A DNA stretch of 19,141 nucleotides from Bacteroidales bacterium (lineage in GTDB: Bacteria > Bacteroidota > Bacteroidia > Bacteroidales > UBA4181): contig JAISDP010000221.1 in NCBI GenBank assembly GCA_031264715.1, positions 1-19,141 of the forward strand. Reading direction: 5' to 3'. A program made the position numbers and the translations under genes. The notes below the pieces were generated by a model. That model saw only the letters and a program-made list of their open reading frames with translations. It ran no database searches and was not told where the DNA came from. This document shows, one piece after another, positions 8,501 through 13,831 of this stretch. Each line of letters starts with the position of its first letter. Within the stretch, counting starts at the first letter, position 1.

Positions 8501-9492
8501 GGATCGAGGATGCTAACACCGTTGGTGGATGTGCCGATCCAGATACAGTTAGCCCGGTCGACAAGGATATCGCAAACGGTATTGCCACTCAGACTTGTGC
8601 TGATGTCTTCATCCGACATATACTTTTGCAACAGGCGATTGCTGACTGCATCAATGCTGTAAAAGCCGGAACCATCCGTACCGACCAGTATCCGCCCGTC
8701 GTTTGTAGCTACAATAGCCCTTACGGGAACGTCCGGAATGAAATGTGATAATGGAATGGTTTCTTTTTTATTGAAATCGACAACATAAGCGCTATTCGAA
8801 AACATCCCGACATACAGTTTATTCCCATGAAAAAGCAACGACTCGATGCGAACTTCAGGGATTCCCGAAAGTCGGGCAATGGAAAAACCTGTTGACTCTT
8901 TCTCCAGCCGATAGACATAATTATAAGTACCTGCAAACAACTCATTGCCGGGCCCCTGTGTTATAACCGTGACCGGTTCGCCATCAAATCCGGACACCAG
9001 GACCGGCCGGTTCCTGTCAAAATCGAAATAGTACAATCCCGACGACAGGCACAACCACAGACGATTGTCGCGGTCGAACATCGAAGCATTGAGCGCTATG
9101 GTGGTTTCAGGCAGGTAATCGGCCAGGTTGATGCGGAATGTAAAATTATCTTTCGACCGGTTGTAGCTGTATATCTTGCCGTTTTTCATCAACACCCAGA
9201 CATTCCTGTTCCTGTCGCATATCATCTGTGTGGATGATAGCAGGTTGTCTTCCTGATGCAGGTTTTCGCTTAACCGGTAATGCCTGATCTCGGAACCGTC
9301 ATAACGGTCGACCCCGGCATAGGTAAAAAACCATACAAATTCCATTGAATCCTTTGCTATCTGGAATACCCGGCGGCTACTCAACCCGTTTTCGACATTC
9401 AAATGACGGAACGAATCGGCCAACATTACATTGGTATATAACATCAGCCATACTGACACGTAAAAAAGTCGACCGGTTTTAGTTTTATTCAT
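5596..9492 (-). CDS. Hybrid two-component system regulator (HTCS): beta-propeller sensor, histidine kinase, receiver, AraC DNA-binding domain
   Basis: 1298-residue one-protein signalling system typical of Bacteroidota. After a hydrophobic N-terminal signal segment comes a long periplasmic region with many ligand_beta-propeller (Reg_prop) blades (recurrent DxxGxxWxGT/GSENGLYCLD-type motifs), then a Y_Y_Y domain (KLDGFEYEW, SPGEYKFLLKAINK). One membrane helix follows at about 770-790. The kinase has the phospho-acceptor His at about 811 (NIAHDIRTP), N box DNLLSNAIKY, G1 DTGIGIP and G2 GSGIGL. The receiver has EDNDD and phospho-Asp at about 1099 (ISDVLMP), and KPFD. An AraC-type HTH (AVIVGFSDAKYFSTSFKKQFG) ends the protein. 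All catalytic residues are present. The ATG at 9490-9492 is chosen because it starts directly before the signal segment; an upstream in-frame ATG would add seven residues. The nearest candidate targets are the two ThuA-like genes upstream. No SusC/SusD pair is in view, so the sensed ligand is unknown. Confidence 0.93.
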   Translation of the reverse strand: MNKTKTGRLFYVSVWLMLYTNVMLADSFRHLNVENGLSSRRVFQIAKDSMEFVWFFTYAGVDRYDGSEIRHYRLSENLHQEDNLLSSTQMICDRNRNVWVLMKNGKIYSYNRSKDNFTFRINLADYLPETTIALNASMFDRDNRLWLCLSSGLYYFDFDRNRPVLVSGFDGEPVTVITQGPGNELFAGTYNYVYRLEKESTGFSIARLSGIPEVRIESLLFHGNKLYVGMFSNSAYVVDFNKKETIPLSHFIPDVPVRAIVATNDGRILVGTDGSGFYSIDAVSNRLLQKYMSDEDISTSLSGNTVCDILVDRANCIWIGTSTNGVSILDPNLPKVKMVRHESRNANSLVSNHVNVILEDSDGDLWYGTNNGISVYSVRSGQWNHFSGESGETSPVVLALHEDSNGNVWAGGFGIGAWCIDKRSKRTQKLEVRREGSSSGLSTPYIYSIYIDGDDIWFGGIEGELTRYNLRAKSFTYYPVGCIGDIKAGEGNTLLLATCAGLIVFNKDNGQGTLFNEFGGIPLNSPIRCLYRASSGDVWLATDGRGLIRFHPDNGNSELFTLEDKYATNSILSMVEDDMKRIWFGSENGLYCLDPRNGMIVNMDEYIGMDGETYNANAGIRQRNGNLVFGTAKGTVEFSPDFTLDSKDSAKLVFTDFMLSYKSLPVDEPGSPLQKAIDETSFISLKYAQNSFSFSFSAINFHQPHKIQYICKLDGFEYEWHEASSHVGYTNISPGEYKFLLKAINKYTKAVIDERSIEIIVGRPWWASGWAIMIYVILLVVITLLVLQYAKTQMDERNSREKIGFFTNIAHDIRTPVALIKAPLSELENENLTDHGRQTLTTAVRNTEKLFSLVTQLLDFQKADLSEIKMVISENDLYSFMNEKIAAFKIAAMQKDISLKMVTDFEQLEVYFDRDKINKIMDNLLSNAIKYTLAGGAVTVTLLHSKENWSAEVQDTGIGIPAAEQKNLFKQFYRAGNAANSKETGSGIGLLLTRKLVTLHHGEIQFSSVENKGSTFKIIIPVGKAPGKDGHVVSAGEKTGSIMGTDTSWGKILLVEDNDDMRAYLKSSLMQEFQVTDMPDGRLVAEQIADINPDIVISDVLMPYLRGDEMCRMLKSNVETSHIPVILLTALSDKENIIMGLESGADDYITKPFDTAVLKARIRNILHNREKLRSAVSSWNVPAEEIAYTNELDKEFMNKAIELIEKEMSNPDFSVNEFCLAMGMSRSSFYNKIKILTGQAPNDFIRIIRLNKARELLKSQRYNVSEVAVIVGFSDAKYFSTSFKKQFGMSPSKVGGND

Positions 9493-9542
9493 ACTGGGAA
9501 ACCTTAGCCACAATATTCTATTGATGCATTAACGATAACGCG

Positions 9543-9573
9543 AATGTAGTATTTTTTTGAATTTAACCAAAAT
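9543..9573 (-). promoter_or_regulatory. Candidate promoter of the hybrid regulator
   Basis: Read on the minus strand, TTTG (9570-9573) is followed after 19 bases by TACATTCG (9543-9550), one mismatch from TAnnTTTG. The regulator's ATG follows about 50 bases downstream of the -7 box. Confidence 0.4.
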
Positions 9574-9671
9574 GTCCAACACAAGATGCTTGCCATTCCC
9601 TTCTCTTATTGAAAATGTGATGATAAGATAATAGTAAAAATGGCTTTACATATGAAGAAGCCGGACGTGTA

Positions 9672-10448
9672 CTATTTTTTCCCGGCAACCCAAAGGATTG
9701 CATTTCCAAACATAGTGGTAAAGTCCGCAGATTGGAACAGTGAAGCATGATGTCCCATCAGGACGTACACATTACGCGCCTTCATCTTTGGATTGACCCA
9801 AACCACGGGATGGTCGCCCATCTTGATGTCCGAAGGCGGGTTGTAGCTTGCTTCGTCCACAGTTGCCAACACGTGGACGTTCGGGCGCGGGTTTTTGTCG
9901 AAGGTATACCATTCGTCGTCATGTAGTGTAAACGAAGCACGGACGTTTTTCATCACCGGGTGCTTGGCATCTTCCACATTTACTGTTCCCGAAGCCGTTT
10001 TGGCAATATAATTCTTGAATTTGATGCCGCCCATGAAATCGGAGAACCACTGCCACATCGGGTAACCGTCAAAGTCACCCAACAGGGTGGCATGGTGGAA
10101 ACCTACCCAGCCGCCTTTTCCTTTTTCAATGTATTCCGCAAAAGCGGCTTTCGACTCATCACTCCACGTGTAGGGCGGAAAATCCAATTGAAGGAATATC
10201 TTATATTCCGACAGGAATTTAACATTTATTTTTTGGGTATTGTTGATCTCGGTAAATTCGAAATTATTAGCTTTGGCAAAGCCATTAAGCCATTGTAGAG
10301 CCGCGGCAACAAACCCCTCGTGCCCGCCGCCCCGTTCAGTTAACACCAATACCTTAAATTTCGGTTTGGAATAAGATTCTTCCGCCCGGATGAATCCGCC
10401 GGAAACAATAAACACAGATAGAACCAGTGCGTAAATACATTTTTTCAT
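9672..10448 (-). CDS. ThuA-like secreted protein (first of a divergent pair)
   Basis: 258-residue protein of the ThuA/trehalose-utilisation family, which has a class I glutamine-amidotransferase-like fold. The ATG at 10446-10448 places a clean Sec signal peptide first (MKKCIYALVLSVFIVSGG, likely cleavage after IRA); an upstream in-frame ATG would add thirteen residues and spoil it. Family landmarks in order: the first strand KFKVLVLTERGGGHEGF, KGGWVGFHHA (nucleophile-elbow position but without a catalytic Cys), DEWYTFDKNPR, DHPVVWVN and YVLMGHHASLF near the C-terminus. ThuA proteins are linked to sugar and glycoside catabolism in many bacteria, often alongside DUF1080 or Gfo/Idh oxidoreductases, but no enzymatic reaction can be assigned here. 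It is transcribed toward the hybrid regulator with 179 bases between them, and is divergent from a second ThuA-like gene. Control by the adjacent regulator is inferred. Confidence 0.87.
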   Translation of the reverse strand: MKKCIYALVLSVFIVSGGFIRAEESYSKPKFKVLVLTERGGGHEGFVAAALQWLNGFAKANNFEFTEINNTQKINVKFLSEYKIFLQLDFPPYTWSDESKAAFAEYIEKGKGGWVGFHHATLLGDFDGYPMWQWFSDFMGGIKFKNYIAKTASGTVNVEDAKHPVMKNVRASFTLHDDEWYTFDKNPRPNVHVLATVDEASYNPPSDIKMGDHPVVWVNPKMKARNVYVLMGHHASLFQSADFTTMFGNAILWVAGKK

Positions 10449-10474
10449 ATCGGAAATATTATATGCTATGCTTG

Positions 10475-10482
10475 CAAAAATA
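10475..10482 (-). promoter_or_regulatory. Candidate -7 element for the minus-strand ThuA-like gene
   Basis: On the minus strand this reads TATTTTTG, matching TAnnTTTG, about 27 bases before the ATG. A TTTG at 10499-10502 is only 16 bases upstream, shorter than usual, which would fit an activator-dependent promoter. Confidence 0.35.
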
Positions 10483-10502
10483 GACAATCAACAGGAAACA
10501 AA

Positions 10503-10535
10503 GTTTGAAATCTGTTAAATAAGGTTTGAAATCTG
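10503..10535. promoter_or_regulatory. Direct-repeat operator candidate between divergent ThuA-like genes
   Basis: gtttgaaatctg occurs at 10503-10514 and again at 10524-10535, a 21-base period (two helical turns), the geometry expected for two AraC-type domains binding the same DNA face. It lies between the two divergent -7 candidates (10475-10482 on minus, 10576-10583 on plus), 14 bases upstream of the plus-strand TTTG box. The neighbouring hybrid regulator has an AraC-type DNA-binding domain, so it is the obvious candidate binder; this is inference from position and spacing. Confidence 0.55.
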
Positions 10536-10549
10536 ACAAAATGAATTTT

Positions 10550-10583
10550 TTTGGTAAATTTTAGACATCAGTTTATAAATTTA
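10550..10583 (+). promoter_or_regulatory. Candidate promoter of the plus-strand ThuA-like gene
   Basis: TTTG at 10550-10553 and TAAATTTA at 10576-10583 (one mismatch from TAnnTTTG) with a 22-base spacer, about 42 bases before the ATG at 10626. The weak -7 box is consistent with need for an activator. Confidence 0.4.
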
Positions 10584-10625
10584 ACATTAACATTGTAGCT
10601 TCCTTATAAACCAAATCGTATTGTC

Positions 10626-11456
10626 ATGAAAATTAATCCTCTGCGTTTCTGTTTATTGATCGTTTTTTGTTTCGTTTCCTTTTCATCGCTTCGTGCGCAG
10701 CAATACCCGGCGCAATATGCTTCCGGTCCGCGGTTCAGGGTACTGATCTACCACACCAGGCATGCCGAAGGAGCACATGTAACTTTTGCCGAACAAGGTG
10801 TTGAGTTTTTCAGGAAACTGAATTACGGCAACGGTTTTATACTTAATGTCACGATGGATTTATCCGAATATCCATACGAAAAACTCAAGGAATACGATTT
10901 GGTGGTGATGCTCAACGGGTATCCGAACACAAAGGAGCAACGCGAAACCTTTCAGCAATATATGGAGAATGGTGGCGGCTGGATGGGCTTTCACGTGGCG
11001 GCCTACAACGACAAAAACACCAAGTGGCCGTGGTTTCTCGATTTCTTGGGAGGAGGTGTTTTCTATTGCAACAATTGGCCTCCGCAACCTGTAAAGGTAA
11101 CGTTGGACAACACCAGCCACCCGGTAACCAGGAATCTGCCGGCATCATTCATCGTTCCCGAAAGTGAGTGGTATCAATGGAATCCAAGTCCGAGGGAAAA
11201 CAAAGATGTGGAAGTGCTGGCGAGTATTTCGCCGGACAATTACCCGCTCGGCATCAAGGATGTGGTGAACTTCGGCGATTTTCCCATCGTATGGACCAAC
11301 AAGAAATACCGCATGATTTACCTGAACATGGGGCATGGCGATACCGAATTTACGGATGCTACGCAAAATCTTTTGTTCGTCAATGCGTTCAGGTGGGTAG
11401 TGTCGATTGATAAGAAGGGAGATCCGTTTAAGGAACAGCGGAACTTGAAAAAATAA
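10626..11456 (+). CDS. ThuA-like secreted protein (second of a divergent pair)
   Basis: 276-residue ThuA-family protein. The N-terminus is a Sec signal peptide (MKINPLRFCLLIVFCFVSF, likely cleavage at LRA-QQ), so the protein is exported. Landmarks match those of its divergent neighbour: FRVLIYHTRHAEGAH at the first strand, YDLVVMLNGYP, GGGWMGFHVAAYND, WPWFLDFLGGG, ESEWYQWNPSPREN, DFPIVWTN and YLNMGHGDTEF. The elbow position again lacks a Cys, so amidotransferase chemistry is not expected. Sequence between landmarks differs substantially from the neighbour, so the two are old paralogues rather than a fresh duplication and may act on different ligands or as partners. The direct repeat upstream and the nearby hybrid regulator suggest co-induction. 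The reaction catalysed, if any, is not visible. Confidence 0.88.
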   Translation: MKINPLRFCLLIVFCFVSFSSLRAQQYPAQYASGPRFRVLIYHTRHAEGAHVTFAEQGVEFFRKLNYGNGFILNVTMDLSEYPYEKLKEYDLVVMLNGYPNTKEQRETFQQYMENGGGWMGFHVAAYNDKNTKWPWFLDFLGGGVFYCNNWPPQPVKVTLDNTSHPVTRNLPASFIVPESEWYQWNPSPRENKDVEVLASISPDNYPLGIKDVVNFGDFPIVWTNKKYRMIYLNMGHGDTEFTDATQNLLFVNAFRWVVSIDKKGDPFKEQRNLKK

Positions 11457-11505
11457 TTTTCGTGCGAATGGGAATAAATGCCGCCGAACACGTTATTTGT
11501 ATTCT

Positions 11506-11638
11506 ATTGACTATGCTGATCCATGCTGATATGATATAGAAAAAAATTAATTTATTATACTGAAATATAAAATTTAAACAACTAAATTTCAGTTGTATGT
11601 AATTAATTAACTATGCTGATCTATGCTGATAAAATATA
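11506..11638. repeat. Duplicated 33-base motif built on tandem CTATGCTGAT decamers
   Basis: CTATGCTGAT followed by CCATGCTGAT (11511-11530) recurs as CTATGCTGAT CTATGCTGAT (11611-11630). Similarity extends over 11506-11538 versus 11606-11638 (29 of 33 positions) at an offset of exactly 100 bases. Between them is an inverted repeat ACTGAAAT (11559-11566) / ATTTCAGT (11586-11593) in very AT-rich DNA. The whole 11457-11710 interval holds no gene. Confidence 0.7.
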
Positions 11639-11663
11639 AATAAATATTTGTGCTCTTTGCGTC

Positions 11664-11697
11664 TTTGTGGGAAAATATTAAAAAATCCGTAGCTTTG
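11664..11697 (+). promoter_or_regulatory. Candidate recG promoter
   Basis: TTTG at 11664-11667, 22-base spacer, then TAGCTTTG at 11690-11697, a perfect TAnnTTTG. Two more TTTG boxes lie at 11647-11650 and 11656-11659. Transcription would begin only a few bases before the ATG at 11711, which favours the next in-frame ATG (11723) as start or a very short leader. Confidence 0.55.
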
Positions 11698-11710
11698 CAG
11701 CCGTCGGTAA

Positions 11711-13831
11711 ATGGATCAACTGATGAGCGCTTATCTGGAAAAGGACATCAAATTTTTGGCGGGCGTCGGTCCCCGGCGTGCCGAGTTGCTTGGCAAGGAA
11801 CTGAACATCCATACGTTCGGCGATTTGCTGTATTATTTCCCCTACAAGCACATCGACCGTACCGGGTTTTACGCCATCAAGGACGTACAGCCGGTGGATA
11901 CATACATCCAGGTACGGGGGCGCATTGCTTCTGTGCGGAAGGAAGGCGTGCCGCACAAAGAGCGGTTGGTGGTACAATTGTCCGATCATACGGGCTCGAT
12001 ACCCCTCCTGTTTTTCAAAGGCGTCAAGTACCTGACACAAAGCATCAAACAGGGAGGCGACTATGTAGTATTCGGCAAACCAACCGAATTTAACGGCCAT
12101 GTGAATTTTATACACCCCGAGATGGAGCCCGCCGAAAAGCATGAGGAAGGCATCGCGGCCATGCTCCAAGCGCATTATAGCGCTACCGAACGCCTCAAGA
12201 ACAGCTATATCACTTCGCGTGTCATCGGACGGCTGATGGTGACGCTTTGGCAGGGGATGAAAACCGATGTTCCTGAAACCCTGCCCGATGAACTGATCAA
12301 ACAATACCGCCTATTACCGCTGCACGAAGCGTTATTTAATATCCATTTCCCGCAAAGCGCACTTCTTTTGCAGAAAGCGCAACACCGGCTCAAGTTCGAG
12401 GAGTTGTTCCAGATACAGTTGCGCATGCTGTATCTGCGCGAGGAACGCAGCGCCTGCGTCAAAGGTTTTAATTTTACGACGGTTGGCGATTATTTTAACC
12501 GATTCTATTCGGAATACCTGCCGTTTGAACTGACAGGCGCACAGAAACGGGTAATCCGCGAAATCCGCAAGGACATGGGTAGCGGCAAGCAAATGAACCG
12601 ACTGCTGCAAGGTGATGTTGGTAGCGGAAAAACGCTGGTAGCGCTCATGCTCATGCTTATTGCGCTCGACAATGGCTATCAGGCCTGCCTGATGGCGCCC
12701 ACTGAAATTTTGGCCGCACAGCACAGGCAAACCATCGCAAAGATGCTTGAGGGGATGGGGCTGAACATCGCTCTGCTGACCGGTTCTACCAAGAAGAAAG
12801 ACCGGCGTGCGATACACGAGGGACTGACCGACGGAAGCATACGCATACTGGTCGGGACACATGCACTCATTGAAGAAACGGTACAGTTTGCCAGCCTCGG
12901 GCTGGTGATCATCGACGAGCAGCACCGGTTTGGCGTGGCACAACGCGCCCGGCTGTGGAAGAAAAACGCCGAAGCGCCGCATGTGCTGGTGATGACGGCT
13001 ACGCCCATCCCGCGCACGCTGGCCATGACCGTATACGGCGACCTGGAAGTATCGGTAATCGATGAACTGCCGCCCGGCCGCAAGCCGGTGAAAACAGTAC
13101 ACTACTTCGACAACCGCCGCGGGGACGTGTTTGAGTTCATGCAACGGCAGATTAGCGAAGGACGGCAGGTATATGTTGTTTACCCGCTCATTGGCGAGTC
13201 GGAGAAGTTGGATTATAAAAACCTTGAAATGGGTTTCGAGCAGATACGGGCGGCCTTCCCGGAAAAAGACGGCTACAGCGTGATGATGGTTCACGGCAGG
13301 ATGTCTGCGGCGGAAAAGGATCTGGCCATGCGGCTGTTCAAAGAAGGCAAAGTGCAGATTATGGTGGCCACCACGGTGATAGAAGTGGGCGTGGATGTGC
13401 CCAATGCTTCGGTGATGGTGGTCGAAAGCGCCGAACGGTTCGGCCTGTCGCAATTGCATCAGCTACGCGGCCGCGTAGGGCGTGGCGCCGACCAGTCATA
13501 CTGTATCCTGCTAAGCTCATACAAGCTAAGCGCCGATGGACGAAAACGCCTGCAAACCATGGTGTCGACCACCGACGGTTTTGCCATTGCCGAAGCCGAC
13601 CTGAAACTGCGCGGCCCCGGCGATATTGACGGCACACAGCAGAGCGGCGCCCCATTCGAATTACGCATCGCCAGCCTGGCTACCGATGGGCAATTACTGC
13701 AACTGGCACGCAATGCTGCTTCAGATATTCTCGAAGATGACCCGGGTTTGAATCAACAAAAAAATATCCTGCTGAGAAGTAATATTCTGAAACAGATAAA
13801 TATAGAAGTGGATTGGAGCAAAGTAAGTTAA
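11711..13831 (+). CDS. recG: ATP-dependent DNA helicase RecG
   Basis: 706-residue SF2 helicase that remodels stalled replication forks and Holliday junctions. The N-terminal wedge/OB region begins KDIKFLAGVGPRRAELL and contains LLYYFPYKHIDRT and the OB strands VQVRGRIASV/LVVQLSDHTGSIPLLFFKG-like segment. The helicase core shows GDVGSGKT (301-308), DEQH (402-405), MTATPIPRT, the helicase C-terminal TTVIEVGVDVPNA, QLHQLRGRVGRG and the RecG TRG-like end with DLKLRGPGDIDGTQQSG. Length and motif order are normal for the family. The ATG at 11711 is used, but 11723 is an equally plausible start: it puts the conserved DIK at the position usual in relatives and gives a longer leader after the predicted promoter. 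The gene converges on clpC and shares TTAA with its stop codon. Composition is clearly GC-richer than the 291-5440 operon, as expected of core genome. Confidence 0.96.
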   Translation: MDQLMSAYLEKDIKFLAGVGPRRAELLGKELNIHTFGDLLYYFPYKHIDRTGFYAIKDVQPVDTYIQVRGRIASVRKEGVPHKERLVVQLSDHTGSIPLLFFKGVKYLTQSIKQGGDYVVFGKPTEFNGHVNFIHPEMEPAEKHEEGIAAMLQAHYSATERLKNSYITSRVIGRLMVTLWQGMKTDVPETLPDELIKQYRLLPLHEALFNIHFPQSALLLQKAQHRLKFEELFQIQLRMLYLREERSACVKGFNFTTVGDYFNRFYSEYLPFELTGAQKRVIREIRKDMGSGKQMNRLLQGDVGSGKTLVALMLMLIALDNGYQACLMAPTEILAAQHRQTIAKMLEGMGLNIALLTGSTKKKDRRAIHEGLTDGSIRILVGTHALIEETVQFASLGLVIIDEQHRFGVAQRARLWKKNAEAPHVLVMTATPIPRTLAMTVYGDLEVSVIDELPPGRKPVKTVHYFDNRRGDVFEFMQRQISEGRQVYVVYPLIGESEKLDYKNLEMGFEQIRAAFPEKDGYSVMMVHGRMSAAEKDLAMRLFKEGKVQIMVATTVIEVGVDVPNASVMVVESAERFGLSQLHQLRGRVGRGADQSYCILLSSYKLSADGRKRLQTMVSTTDGFAIAEADLKLRGPGDIDGTQQSGAPFELRIASLATDGQLLQLARNAASDILEDDPGLNQQKNILLRSNILKQINIEVDWSKVS

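Noticed and set aside
12332..13459. 375-codon minus-strand frame inside recG
   Set aside because: Antisense shadow of GC-rich recG codons; His/Arg/Gln-rich with no domain, while recG motifs are complete.
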